A stretch of 64,000 nt of DNA from Candolleomyces eurysporus. Lineage: Eukaryota; Basidiomycota; Agaricomycetes; Agaricales; Psathyrellaceae. Location: NCBI GenBank assembly GCA_027579435.1, contig JANBPK010001473.1:62001-126000 (forward strand), given 5' to 3'. The position numbers were made by a program, and so were the translations under genes. Shown piece after piece: positions 40,854 through 53,139 of this stretch. A model generated the notes under the pieces. That model searched no databases. It was given only the letters and a program-made list of their open reading frames with translations, and was not told the origin of the DNA. Positions within the stretch are counted from its first letter, which is position 1. Every line of letters starts with the position of its first letter.

Positions 40854-43249
40854 TCAGGTCAAAGAAAGCAACGTCCTGCGTTGTGTTGTAATCATGAAGA
40901 GCGTCACAAACGCCCCTACCAAAAAGCCAGTGACAATGAATGCACCGCTCTCGGCTACCGTCGACCCTGTTCGCTTTCCTCGAGTTTCAATTTCGGCGTA
41001 CTCTCCCACCGAGACCGTGGGGGACAGAATGCTCATGGGTGGGTGAGGGAGGCGGTACTTGATTTCTCCCCTTCGCGGCTTCTCCTCGGCGGGGGTAAGG
41101 AGGTACTCGCTCAGGGGCGTACTAGGTGCAGAGGACGCTCTCGAGGAGGGCAAAGGCTTCTCCAAAGCCGTTGGTGTTACACCCTTCGGATCGAAGGGAC
41201 CGGTATCGTCGGTGAGAGTGAGCGAGCCAGAGACTTGAGAATTGAACGAAGACTCCCTCGTGGTAGACTTGGGTTTAGGAGAGCCCGCTCGGGAAGGGAG
41301 GGTGGAGTTACTGCTCCATGTCGAGGTGGGGGATGCGGGAAGGGGTGGTAAGGCCTCGAGCTCCGAAATGAGCTCGATCGGGGAGCCCAATGATGGCTCA
41401 CGGGAGTGCAAGGGCTTCTCGAGCTCAGCTGGTGGAGAGAGTGGTGCGAGAGTACCAGGTGAGGACCCTCCAGACTCCACATGACTCCGGATGGTGCCTG
41501 TCGGTGAAGGAAGGAATACCAACTGCCTCCCCACTTGCGGGACTGGAATCTCGATGCGGAGACTTGAGGATACGTCTGAAATGGTTCGTGCTCGGAAGCC
41601 ATCGCGTTTGAGTGAGTCCAGAACGGCTGGTGGAGTTGACGCTGGGGAGGGAAGGTAGTGCTTTCTGAACGACGGTGCTGGCGGAGTCTGTGGGACCTCC
41701 GGTAATTTAGGTTCCGGAAGCGGCTCTGGTGCAAAGTCTTCTGCTGGTGTTGGAACCTCGATGACTGGGCTAAGGACGGATTTCGTAGCTGGAGGGGTCG
41801 AGGGTCTCGAGGTCAATGACGAGTCTGTTGATAGGGAAAGAGAGCCTGAGCGGGAGAGAGGGGGCATGGAAGGCCACTCTACGGGAGGAGTGAAGGGCTG
41901 GAAGGCGATTGTTGAAGGCAGATACTCCAAATCTACGTTTCTTGAAAAGATTTGCGAGAAATTTGGCGATTCTGGGGGAGTGATGGGAGTCTTGACATTG
42001 GCGGGGTCATGAGAGGACATGGAAATGCTCATCGACAACGTGCGACGGGGGCGAACTCTGGGGGACGATTCTGGGGTGATCGGTGCAGAGCAACAAGCGC
42101 CCTTCGCAGCCTTTGATGAAGGCCTGTTCAACCGCTTGGTCTCCTGCCTTCGAATGACTTTCTCCAACGTATCGACTGTATCCTGCAGACGATGGATCTC
42201 CACTTGATCCTCTTCCTCTCTCTTGAATCTCTGCAGCAACTCTTCTCCAAGAGTGTTGGCCGTGGAGTCGAGGATGCGGTTTAATTCCGAATGCTCCTTC
42301 GCCCACCACTGACCGCCCCATTGCGCGATGACTATGGCTAAGGCACGAAGGCTGACGACCGCAGCCTTGAAGTCCTGTGTTACTGTCTTATGGAACCATG
42401 GCCTCAAGAGGGTCAAGGCCAGTCGCATTGAACCTCCGGTCGCGTCACGGAAGCGAATTTCCTGGGACTGGGCGAAGAATCGGTTTGTAATCTCCTGGCA
42501 GAATTGGCGATAGGTGTGTTTCTTGTCAGCGTAATTCCAGGCAAGGCGGTCTAGCGGCCTCGCTGGTGAAGGTTGAGTCTTTGATCGAAGAAAATANGGG
42601 GGGTAGCCTTTCAAGAATGGCAAGAAGGGGGACGGATGCCAGCACCGCGGTTCCAGGAATGAACCCGTGAACCAGGACGGATTGCGATTCTTGGGAGAAA
42701 CGATACCATTTCCCGTACTGCTGAGTGCGCCTGGATTATAAGGATCGTAAGCGACTAAAATCTGTAGGTATGAGGGGGTGCGTACTCTTCGGACGAGCTC
42801 TTTCGTAACATTTCCACTGCAGTAGCAGCCCTACCCATGAGGGCCGACGCATCGATGACCGCGATTTCGACGTCTCTCTTCATCCCGTGGTGATAACGCC
42901 GCACTGCCTCCCATATCGACCATGCAAAGCTGAACGACGTTGAGAGGAATATTGACTTGGACCGTGATGTCCACTCCATGTGGGTCACAACGTCTGCATA
43001 GGTAGCGTCGAGGGGATTGGTGATGGGAGCTGAAGTGACTTCTACTGGTGTCCGAGCGTATAGCTCATCGAATTGGGGTGCAACGAAGTATGGATCCGAT
43101 TCATCGAAGAAGGGGGATCGTTCCTTGGGAGTGTATACCCGATACAAGAAGGGATTGTCCGGCAATAGGGTCTTGAAATCAATGGCAGAGCCGAATCCAT
43201 ACTGGGGTAAGGGGAAAAGATAGGGCTCTGAGTTCGAAGAGGGATTCAT
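40854..43249 (-). CDS. membrane-anchored protein with agaric-specific N-terminal domain
   Basis: Two exons, 43249-42786 and 42730-40854, joined across a 55-bp intron (...SSEERTQQYGKWYRFSQ...). The N-terminal roughly 250 residues hold a domain common in mushroom genomes, with FLYRVYTPKERSPFF, VVTHMEWTSRSKSIFLSTSF, EIAVIDASALMGRAATAVEM and WYRFSQESQSVLVHGFIPG; I believe it is the domain catalogued as DUF7587, function unknown. A helical middle follows (LQRFKREEEDQVEIHRLQDT), then about 350 residues rich in Ser and Pro that look disordered, and a single C-terminal membrane segment (FIVTGFLVGAFVTLFMI) with a short basic tail. One N at 42597 shifts the frame at LERLPP but both sides are open. An earlier in-frame ATG at 43321 is possible. 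Confidence 0.75.
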
Positions 43250-44729
43250 GGTGGGGAGGGGGAAATTGTGATCGTGAACTCTGGTTCCTGGAGCCTTTGC
43301 CTTATATGAGTTTCGCCTCATGGAAACCTAAGCGCAGCTCGTCAAGGACACGCCTCACATTTATCACAAATAATCCATGAACCCTCTCGGAAATGGAAAT
43401 GGCACTGCAACACGTGTATGCCTCATTGCAGAAGACAAAAGCTCCAGGTCCCCGGAGCGAACATTTCGCTTTCCCCGAGGGTCGAGGATGTCAATCTAGA
43501 ATTAGAAACAAATCGGATAACGGCCCATTTGACACTTCAAACGGTAGTTTTCCAAGGTGCCCGTGAAGGTCCCCATTTGTTTTCTGAAAACAAAGCATTA
43601 AGTAAAGTCAAAAAGCATTGACCGGGCAGCCAAGAATTACGATCTGACCTTTATACAGCAAAATTGAGTTAAATGAAAGGCATCTCCGAGTACGATTTCA
43701 CCGGAGGGTGATGTCGTGTGCGGAGTCTTCATGAAGTGAACTCGGGCCTACGCTGTGTGCGCCACACTACTTCGGCAATCGGCGTGTATTTGGCATCTCC
43801 CCTGAAAACAAACCGGACGGTAACCTTGCCTCATGGTGGCTGCCTGAATGATGAAATCCGAATTCATTTGCCCTTTTCCCCCTTCATCCAGGTTCGCTAA
43901 TACAGACTGCATTGTACACCGCCATCCATACATCACCCTGTTTCATCGTCTGTTGCGTTGGCATCAGACAGCGCCAATCCCCCACAAGTCTGGCTTGTCA
44001 ATGAGGCACCCTTGAGGCTGCCTTCTCAACCTGCTGATGAATACCCGGATGCCGGTTGCAGTATCTCTTGGATTGGTGCCTAGGAAGCAATCATGGCTAT
44101 TAATATTATTGCTGTCTTTCATAATTCATTCGTGCGCGTGAGTCGCGACTATGAAAGTCCGTCGGCCGATCGGTCGTAGAATCCACGAAGGCACCTCTAC
44201 TAGCCCAAGTCTATCCAGCGTTGGGATATTAATGCAGGTCCTACCCTCCAGGAATCTACCGAACTGTCCAATCGGTTCGAAGCAATTCATGATCTTCGTC
44301 ACCACTGACATGCCTTTTACGAGTGACCTGACCGGGTGACTTTATATCCGCCCCATCCCCGGCGGGTCGATCGGAGGAACCACCGAGATGTCTGGACACG
44401 ATAAAGGAGGACACTTGTGTCCAAGCAAAATATCCTTATAGCACGCGAGCGCCAGGCGGATTATCGTTTTGACGACCGATCGCGACGGCTTGGCTCCTGG
44501 GTATGATGTCGGTATCCTCACGGAAAGACCTGGTGATTCTCCTTCTTGTCCCCTCCCATTCACGGGACTGAACTGTCATCCACGACGAGTCATAGGCGCT
44601 AGATGCTCGGACCTAAATCATAAGCCCCGGCTCTAACGGTATAGTTATCACTTTTAAGTTATAACATTGCACACACCTGGGTTCCACCAGAGTCTCAAGG
44701 ACCCCAATCTACCAGCCAAAAAGTAGCCT
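43250..44729. other. 1.5-kb intergenic region
   Basis: This lies between two divergently transcribed genes and should hold both promoters. Open frames are short and unrelated to known families. I saw no repeats or RNA genes. Confidence 0.45.
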
Positions 44730-45407
44730 ATGATAATGGCAGTCAACTCACGCCAACTCGCCTCTACGCTGCACGTCCGCCTTCACCGGCACCCTTCTCA
44801 TCCACCCCCACACCTAGCATCCCCAATTGCACGCCGCAAGCCCAGTCCAAGGATTCCCGGGCCTCACAATGAGATCACGATTCACCCTGTCTTCGACATC
44901 TTCGATGCACCAGTACACCTCCACGAACACCGGCTTTTCCTAAAGAAATCCGTCAAACTTCCTCCGCTCGAAGCCGCGACGGAAAGTTCGGCCATGCAAG
45001 GCCCTCCTCCACCTCCTAAGAGTCTTTCGATGCCGTCACCCACACTATTCGACGGTCCAGCACAACCTCGGCTTGCTTCTCTGCCAGATTGGCATCGACC
45101 CCGACCATCGACACCAACACTTGCCTCGAAACAACTCAAAAGTACCTCGCATGGGTCTATCCCGACCCCTGGTATAGTCCAGATATTTGACGGACCTGCT
45201 AGGATTTCGCGGTACCACCATCAATCTCATTCTTCCCACCAGAAAACAGATACCCAAGAAAGAGTAGTAAGTCGTCTCCCTACCCCTTTGCATTATTTTG
45301 CTTGCTCATGTTCTGTTCTGCAGAAACGGTTGATCATGATAGCAGCAGGGAGCACTGGTGTAGCAGTAGCTGGGTACATGGGGTACGGCAGACGGGCGAA
45401 TGGGTAG
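44730..45407 (+). CDS. small Pro/Ser/His-rich protein with FDGPA repeats and C-terminal anchor
   Basis: Two exons (44730-45266 and 45324-45407, intron GTAAGT..CTGCAG) give 206 residues. The bulk is rich in Pro, Ser and His and probably disordered. A short motif occurs three times: IFDAPVHLHEH, LFDGPAQPRL and IFDGPARISR (core bases at 44901-44912, 45048-45059 and 45186-45197). The second exon encodes KRLIMIAAGSTGVAVAGYMG followed by a few basic residues, which looks like a tail anchor, so the protein may face the cytosol from an organelle membrane. I do not recognise the family. Splicing is supported because it joins QERV to KRLIM and ends at a stop soon after, but the unspliced frame is also open. 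Confidence 0.6.
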   Translation: MIMAVNSRQLASTLHVRLHRHPSHPPPHLASPIARRKPSPRIPGPHNEITIHPVFDIFDAPVHLHEHRLFLKKSVKLPPLEAATESSAMQGPPPPPKSLSMPSPTLFDGPAQPRLASLPDWHRPRPSTPTLASKQLKSTSHGSIPTPGIVQIFDGPARISRYHHQSHSSHQKTDTQERVVSRLPTPLHYFACSCSVLQKRLIMIAAGSTGVAVAGYMGYGRRANG

Positions 45408-45584
45408 TACCTGCAGCCAGCAATTAAAGAAATTTTGGGATTTCTTCATTTGATTCAGACCGAGTGCAGCCCGAACAGTGCGGGTTAGGACGGGACAGGG
45501 CAGCTTGGCCGTCTAAAGTTGGCCCCTCGTCTTGCAACAAGAAACATTAGTATGACTGCCAGTTCGACAGATCTAGAGAAGAGA

Positions 45585-47343
45585 TCAAGAAGAAGATATG
45601 TTGGACGGCAAGAACCACGAAGCGCGAGAACGCATTGGTAGCCGCCGGTCCAGCTTGGGAGTCGAAATCCTGTCTTCGTCCAACTCCTGTCAAAATTTGA
45701 ATGNAAAAAAACAATGAGAATTAACACCACGGTAAAGCAAGGGTAATTGAAGAGAAATCGGAAACTTACAGCAACCCAAACACGTTTATCACTAACAAGC
45801 GTTTTCAGACTTGGAACCTTCTGCATCAGGGTCTGAACCACGTCGAAGCTCAAAGAAGGTCGGATCCCGTGCTGCGTATGTGTGTCCACATCGACCAAAG
45901 TAGTGAGGTGTTTAGCTGAAGAGAGCAGGTCCCCGAAAGAATACTGTCAAGAAATAATCAAAGAATAAGATAAGAGAAATTGGGCTGAAGCGTTGATATA
46001 AAACGTACTGCTTCACGAATCGGTATCGAAACATCCAACCTTTCCAGCTGCGGACATTTCTGGCTAATCTTCTTTATCGACTCGTTCTCCAAACTGCAAT
46101 CCAGGAAAGCAACTTTCTTGAGGTAGCTTCCATACACTTCAATGAGCCTGTTGATAAACGACGGTACGATAGTAACTTTGCGTTCGGATAGCTTCATGGT
46201 AAACGACGAAATCCCGGGTGCAGAGATCTTGAGATGCTCAAGAAGCGTAACGAGGATGGTGGGGGTNGGGGGATGGGGACATGTGGTAGCGTGCGTCGAC
46301 AGCGAGGTGTCGGAGACATGGGAGGTCTGGGAGGGGCGTTACCAGGGGTCTGCTCTTCTCCTAGAATGAGTGGTCAGTTTGNTTTCTGGATCAGTTGAGA
46401 AAGGAAAAGGCCAAACGACATACCAAAGTCGTAAACGACAAACTTTCCAACTCGGGTGTGTGCGAGACGAGGCCTAGGACTGCAACATGATCTACATGAG
46501 GACACTGTACGACGTGAAGGCCGCTCAGTTTTGGAAGTTCCTTCAAAACCGATTCTAGTGTGCTTTCGCTCAGATGATCTGTTCGCTTTTGGACGTCGTC
46601 CAGTAAGCTGACGCTCAACACAGATGACCAAGGAGCACATACATATAAGACCAGGGTATTCAAAGTCCTCCGCAGACTCTCCGTCCACTGTGGCAGCGCA
46701 TCGACGAGATTCCAAGACGCGTACTCCAACATGACCTCCGAGAGCGCAGTCATATTCACCAACAGCTTCGTCTGCTCCGTCGTCAGATTCCCATTGATTC
46801 GAATGCTTTGAAGGTTCGGTTTGTGCTGCAATGCCATCAAGAACGCTGGGAAGACGTTGGATTCCGTGCATCTGAATGTATGCAAACTCGTGCAGAGCTC
46901 GATGGCCTTTCTACAATCTTGCATAAAGACGGAGTGGGGTTGGAGTCGAATCTTTAGGTGGTTTATCCTTGGAACGGATTGGATATCTATCATCGTCTGT
47001 TTAGGCATGTCGTGAAACATACAAGGGTCTCTTCAGGACTCACCAATCGTCCGTACATGCTTCGTCAAACCTTTGTGTGCCAAAAGCACCACGAACGGGG
47101 ACATTATCTGCCGACATGGATTAAGACGCTTTGAAAGAAAGGACAGCCTTCAGAAAGATAGATGCGAACCGAACCATAAGCCTTCGCTTCTCTCATCCGA
47201 TACACGATAGTCCTATAAAGTGTCGGGGCCGCACCAGCAAGGAACGACCGGCTGACCAGACTGACGGATGTCAAGTCATGGGCAGAGATATAAGCGAATA
47301 TAAGTTCGAGGACGTCATGGTTGAGATTGTCTGCTGAGACCAT
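45585..47343 (-). CDS. F-box/LRR protein unrelated to the array
   Basis: Several exons on the minus strand from ATG at 47343 to TGA at 45585. The F-box is at the very N terminus (LNHDVLELIFAYISAHDLTS then VSLVSRSFLAGAAPTLYRTI). Leucine-rich segments follow: NHLKIRLQPHSVF, LHTFRCTESNVFPAFL, LSGLHVVQCPHVDHV, KISAPGISSFTMKL and CPQLERLDVSI. The last exon appears to read ELDEDRISTPKLDRRLPMRS before the stop. Three Ns (45704, 46267, 46382) fall here; the one at 46267 shifts the frame in a P-rich loop, while the sequence on either side is open. It differs from array copies A-H in F-box position, lack of the N-terminal coiled coil and presence of introns. It is presumably an SCF substrate adaptor. 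The first donor used, GTTCGC, is weak, so exon 1 is uncertain. Confidence 0.72.
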
Positions 47344-47670
47344 AGGCAGCGGTGGTTGTCAGGTTGAGGTGCTCTTGGAGTTGGTGGTGGCAGGAAACAA
47401 AGCGCGTTCGGCCCATTTTTACGGCTCCGGGCTCACGAGACGCGAAGGTGAGTCCTGATATCATCCGCGTTCCCACAACCATTCACCAGAGCGTCTATTG
47501 TAACTGAAAAACGAACCGGTTGTACAACAAACAGGGCATACGAGAGCGAGCTATAATACACAGGTAGGGATGGTATTAATACATAGCGATAAGGTGATCT
47601 GGTCCGTCAATCGAGGAGATCACAGTGTGGTAAGAGGGCTCTCCAGGAGTTCATCGGTGTCGTACCCATG
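47344..47670. other. short intergenic region
   Basis: About 330 bp between the F-box/LRR start and the end of the USP-like gene. It must carry the promoter of the first and the 3' UTR of the second, both on the minus strand. No further feature seen. Confidence 0.4.
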
Positions 47671-50033
47671 TCAGGTGGAGAATACTGGATTAAATGCAGC
47701 AGAATATCCGATGTTCGAATTAGCGGGTGCTGGAGCTGTCGGAGTAACTTCTTCCTGCTCAAGCATTGCAAGGAATCGCTTATTATTTTCTTCAACCGAG
47801 TCCTACAATGATCTCAATTAGCCCACAATCCGGGAAATCTGACAGACAGACGACTCACGGCAAATACAGAAGGCCAATCCACAGGCCTGCGCAATTCCTC
47901 ATCGGAGAGACGCTTGCTGTAAAGGAGCATGAATGGCCCTGCGGAGAGGTGCACTCCAGTCGTGTCAGTGAGGACCGTTTTTTCTGAAACCTGTACAAAC
48001 GGAATTGAGTAGGTTGAAGCAGGAGGTGGTTTTATCAATGAACCCACCTCGGTCACTTCATGATCACAAGTTTTCCACCACTTCCCTTCAGCATCTCGCA
48101 CGTATGAATACAGCTGCTTCCGGCCGGGAAGCCCAGTATGCATCAACACAGCGCGAAGATCGTACTTTGGTAGTAGGTGAGTACAACTCTCGTGTCCCCA
48201 AGAACTGGAGGTACTTACTGGGTGTTGCTTGAGCTCAGGACAATCAAACAGGGAGGCGGACTTCGCTTCTAGCTCCTTGATTCTGCGATTTAGTGCCTCT
48301 ATCTTGCTTTCCAACATGAGAAGGATATCTTTGAGTTGAGCAGTGGTCTCTTTGATGACTTGCTGGCGCTCGGGCTCGTCTGACTTGGCCCGAGCAATGT
48401 TCTCATAGTAGTATATCGAGTTCTTGATATCTTGAACGGTGTCCCTTTGCTATTGCCAATTTTTTGAGTAATGTTGTGGCAAGATCATTTTGGGACTGTG
48501 ACTCACATTCAGTCGGCTCATTGTGGTTTTGCGGTTGCTCAATTCGCTGATTTCCTCCGCGATAGCGCGTCCCTCCAGCATCTTCTCATTCACAAGCTCC
48601 AGGTTTCTGAACAGGAACCTATCGAGGTAGAAATGTTTCGGGAAACTGAATACATCCTGCTCGGACTTTGGCGCGTTCGTGGCGGAGGGGTTTCTATTCA
48701 GTGCGAATGCGAGAAACTCTGCAGGGTCCAGGATCACGTCGTGTAGTGATCGCACTTCTTCGTACGAAGATAGAACTGACGAGAGACAGGAGATGAGATC
48801 GCGTTCGGATTCTTCACCTCCGTAATCGACTCTTACGACCCCTCCTCTATCTGGACGTCCCACTTTACGCGGTAGTCTGTTGCTGAGAGTTACATGGACA
48901 TGCTTGAATTCGAATAGGACACTCCTGGAATAGACTGAGAACACAAGAAGAGACGGGAAATGCCATGCATGACTCACTGTAGCTCATCATCATCTTCTTG
49001 CGCAGCCAGATGCGCTTCAATAATCCGTGCAAGATTTGTAATTATAGCTAGAGGCCACTTTTGAGAAGAAAATCTGTGAAAGAGCGAGAAAAACGAACAG
49101 GTAGCACGGTCGGTCGGATGCTCGTTTCCTCGATCTCTGTTTTCTTCGTCTTCTAGAGAGGGAAGGACTTCAACATCAACTATCGTGGATAGTTTAGCGA
49201 GATCCATATTGGTGAACAGTTCAATCAAGTTCCATATCCTGCGGGCTGAGAAATGCCGTTGAGTCGGTAATTTGGGGTGAACTCGATTCTTCACTGACCA
49301 GGATGGTTGAAAGGTATATCATCCTGGATATCTGGCAGTCGTAGTTTCCCAACCGAGAAACGAACTTGAGGGACAAAGTACAGCGCCTGCACCACCAAAG
49401 CTGCGCAAGCAAGAGAAGGTATCTCTGGACGAAGTGCGACAGGCCTTCCACGCTACGTGAGCGCGCGATGGTTCGAATAGATAGCGAAACGCACCGATTC
49501 CCCTCGCGAAGGGTTTCTTTCAAAGGAAACGTCTCCTTCTCCTCGGTACGGAAGTCGTCAAGACTTCTTTGAATAGCATCATTCAACGACTGGTCCTCCT
49601 GGCTGATCCCTGGCGTGCCACCCACTGCTACCTAGCTGAATGTTGGTCAAAGGGTCACAGGCCTTGGCGAGCGACCTACATCAGACGGTACCATCTGCCA
49701 GTCGGGATGTGGTGCTCTGTTGCTGGGCCCAAACTTGGTGCCACTGTTATTGTAGGTTGAAGCGTCTGTCAAATCGATAGTGGACTGGGACCCTCCTGGA
49801 AGCGGAGCAGTGATTGATATTGAGGGATCTGTATCGTAGTACCTGCGTTCGGGAGTGTTATGGCGTTGAGTCCATGTCGAAGCGGGGGGTTCCTCGCCAG
49901 TGTCCCCGGATAGGAGGGCGTTCGCAGCCTCGTCGATGTTGCCATTGTGCTTCTGAAGCACTCTTCTTGCAACGTCCGCTTCGACGTTGGCGAGGGAGGA
50001 AAGGAGTTCGATGGAGGCTGGATCGAGCTGCAT
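47671..50033 (-). CDS. UBA/UIM-containing USP25/28-like protein, probably catalytically inactive
   Basis: A multi-exon minus-strand gene from ATG at 50033 to TGA at 47671. The N terminus is a UBA-like domain (IELLSSLANVEADVARRVLQ, KHNGNIDEAANALLSG), followed by a ubiquitin-interacting motif (QSLNDAIQRSLDDF). Next is a segment like the start of a USP domain (REGNRPVALRPEIPSLACAA then LVVQALYFVPQVR), an insert with coiled coil (ESKIEALNRRIKELEAK), and the C-terminal USP part (YDLRAVLMHTGLPGRKQLYS, GKWWKTCDHEVTEV). Active USPs have a GNTCWF-type Cys box and a GHY His box. Here the first reads PSLACAAL, with no Cys at the aligned position, and the second reads RKQLYSY, with Gln for His. It is therefore likely a ubiquitin-binding pseudo-deubiquitinase. 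It ends DSVEENNKRFLAMLEQ...NPVFST. Its 5' end is partly duplicated near 54 kb. Confidence 0.75.
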
Positions 50034-50413
50034 TGTCAAGCGACACGATCTTGCATTTGGCGAGCGAAAGTGGGAGGAGCAAAGCAGTGTACCGAATCAC
50101 TATAGTTCCCGACCCGACGCCCGCCGTCAAGAGCGCCTGATGCGCCGTCAATCCCATGTCGGACAAGGCCTGAGCAGCGATGGAGGACAAATCACCATCA
50201 CACTCTCACATCCTCTATCCACCTATCCGTAAATTCCTTCGTTTCCCGAGATGCTCAACATCCAATCCGGCATCGTCCGTATTCCCACCGCTGTAAGGGC
50301 CAGTGGGCGGTGGGATACGTATCATTCCGCAGACTTGTCTTCGGAGAAAGTCTTTGATTATTTTGATATAAAGGCTTCACGTTAGATGACGACACGGGCA
50401 GTTCAACCCAACA
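50034..50413. promoter_or_regulatory. shared divergent promoter, USP-like gene and P450 copy 1
   Basis: 380 bp between divergent starts. TATAAA at 50367-50372 lies 47 bp before the P450 ATG. Most of this region is repeated upstream of P450 copy 2, including the segment around 50110-50150 (CCGACGCCCGCC). Confidence 0.55.
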
Positions 50414-53015
50414 ATGTCTTCTCGTCCTCCAATTGTCGAAGCAGCGGCAGCGGCAGCAGCCACCCTCGTTGCATGGCGGCTCCTTCGATACTATCTTACC
50501 CCGGATCCGTATAGCAAGCTCCCCGGACCTCCCCCAGAGTCATGGGCCAATGGTGAGCCTGCCATTACTATGACTGTGGCACGCAGGCTATTAATATGAT
50601 GGGACCTTTAGGCAACCTATTCCAGTTCTTTAATCCAAACGCATGGGATTTCCATGAGGAACTCGCGCAGAAATGTTAGTATTCGTGCTGAGCCTTTTGG
50701 ATTGTGCGGTGCTGACACTGAGCACAGATGGCTCATTCTTCAGACTCCATGGATTCCTGGGGGTATGTATATCTCTACCTGGTTACTAACGCCACCCAAT
50801 ATTAACCTGGAAACGAAACTGAAAGCGTGGCCACTTGCTCCATACATATGACCCCAAGGCAATCTACCATCTACTGATCAAGGTAGGCGACGTGCTTTAA
50901 TTTTGGGGCTTCCTCGCACTTACATTTATCTTCCGTCCACAATAGGATCAAAATACGTTCGATGAAACGCAGAATTTCCTCCTGTTAGTGGATCATTTCT
51001 CCCAGTGCAATATCAATAGAGATGCTGAACTTATGCTAGTATGAACACCCTGATCTTTGGGAAAGGCCTCTTGTCCACCGAAGGTGTGCACATCCGTAGT
51101 TCTCTGTTCATTGTCGTTCTTATGCTCGTTCACCAGGCATGCAGCATCGAAAACAGCGGAAAATGCTCAACCCTGTCTTTTCGATTGCTCATTTGCGCGA
51201 CCAAGGTACGTTTTCGCTGTGGATATATGAGGTCCTAGTTGTGACACATGTTTTCCTTTGATAGTACCCATCTTCTATGATGTTGGCTACAAAGTACTTC
51301 CGTTTCTCCTTCCCTCGAACAAGCACCGAGACTTACTTTTCCACTTCCAAGCTTCGAGATTCAATCCTCCGACAAGTATCAAACGGACCACGCGAGGTCA
51401 GTGTACCTGCTCTCGAAGCAGCCCTTCTTTCATTCATCTGGCCGTAAAATAGATCGACATGCTCTCATGGATGACGAGGACCGCTCTCGAGCTCATCGGC
51501 CAGAGTGGCCTTGGGTACTCCTTCGATCCATTAACAGAAGACGGCCAAGAACACCCGTTCTCCACCTCAGTGAAGGAGCTGATGTGAGTTTTCACAGCTA
51601 TACGACGAATATTAATCATGTATACTGATCAAATCGATGAACAACAGGAAATCAATCGGCAAATTCATGTTCTCCCGCTTCTATGTCTTGCCCTGGGCGC
51701 ACAAGATAGGCTCTCCAGGATTCCAACGCTTCATCATTAAACTCCTCCCTTGGAAGGACTTGCATGATATGAGGGACATCGTTGATACCATGCACAACAC
51801 CTCCACGGAAATCATCCAGGCTAAGAAACGCGCTTTGTTGGCCGGAGGCGATGCCATTGAATCCGAGGTTGGGAGGGGTAAAGATATCATCAGCGTTTTG
51901 CGTTCGTATCTTCTACCTTACTATGCTGGAAACCTGGGAAACGCTGACATGGATACCCGTAGTGAAAGCCAATATGGCCGCCGCAGAAGAAGACCGATTG
52001 ACGGAAGGAGAGCTTTTGGGACAGATGTCGTGAGTTCCCTCTTTCTTTCGTACTCGAATTTTTCAGGTTGTTTCTCAATATATGTCCCAGCACTATTACT
52101 TTCGCAGCCATGGACACAACGTCCAACGCCCTTTCTAGGGTACTCCAACTCTTGAGCGAAAATCCAGACATCCAAACTCGTCTGCGGGAGGAAATCCGAG
52201 AGGCCCGTCAACTGCATGGAGACCTCCAGTACGACGAGCTCGTCGCACTGCCCTTGTTGGATGCTGTATGCAGGGAGACGCTAAGACTGTAAGAGCCGTT
52301 TCGCCCATCTAAAAATATGTTACCTTTCTCATCTATATCCAGACACCCACCCGTTCCTTTTGTCGTTCGAGAGTAAGTCCTATCTGTTTCTTCTATGCGG
52401 ACTACCAAGTTGATATAATCCTTTCTCGATGCAGAGCTATGAAGGACGGCGTTATTCCACTATCCACGCCCATCACCACTACCGACGGCAAAGAGCTGAA
52501 CGAAGTTATCGTCCCTCGCGGTACCGCAACCTTGATCTCAATCTGGGCGTGCAACCGGAACCCTGCGGTTTGGGGTCCAGACGCTAAGGAGTGGAAACCG
52601 GATCGGTGGTTGAGCCCACTCCCGGAGAGCGTCGTTGATGCACATATTCCGGGTGTTTACTCTCACCTGTGAGTTTCTCAAACCTTGGGCGTGAGACTTG
52701 GGTTTTCTGACAGGACGCTCTTTCTTCTTCTTTCAGGATGACTTTCATCGGTGGTAGTCGGTCGTGTATCGGCTTCAAGTTTTCGCAATTGGAGATGAGT
52801 AAGTAACCCGTCCATCTTCGAGAACTTTGGGAACTAAAAGAAGTTGTGTAGAGGTTATCCTTTCCCTCCTCTTGGAATCCTTCCAGTTCGCGCCGACGGA
52901 TAAGAAGGTTTTCTGGCAACTGAACGGTGTCGTGCAGCCCTCACTAGACAAAGATGGTGCAAAGCTTCAGCTACCTTTGAAAGTATCTTTAGCTCCGCCC
53001 GCACCGTCGAAATGA
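50414..53015 (+). CDS. cytochrome P450, tandem copy 1
   Basis: About 17 short exons from ATG at 50414 to TGA at 53015. N-terminal anchor EAAAAAAATLVAWRLLRYYL, hinge KLPGPPPESWANG, then QHRKQRKMLNPVFSIAHLRD, DMLSWMTRTALELIGQSG, the I-helix TITFAAMDTTSNALSRVLQ, ExxR as RETLRL, HPPVPFVVRE, the PERF-like EWKPDRWLSPLPES, and the haem-binding MTFIGGSRSCIGFKFSQLEM. It ends LQLPLKVSLAPPAPSK. All landmark residues of a working P450 are present: Thr in the I-helix, the Glu-Arg pair and the Cys ligand. The substrate cannot be told. It is divergent from the USP-like gene and is followed by a Dus3 relic. No disrupted exon was found. Confidence 0.88.
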
Positions 53016-53139
53016 TATTTTCCCGGTCATGGCTCGCCGACTTAGCTTTACCATACCAACCCATCTCCATCCATCTACGTAGTATACTATACCCTTTCCT
53101 AAATAATGGCCACGATACCATAGTACTTGTCTGAGCATA

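Noticed and set aside
41177..41734. Long frames opposite or out of phase with the membrane-anchored protein (40881-41351 plus, 41177-41734 minus)
   Set aside because: They are low-complexity Ser/Pro/Arg-rich shadows of the Ser/Pro coding region.
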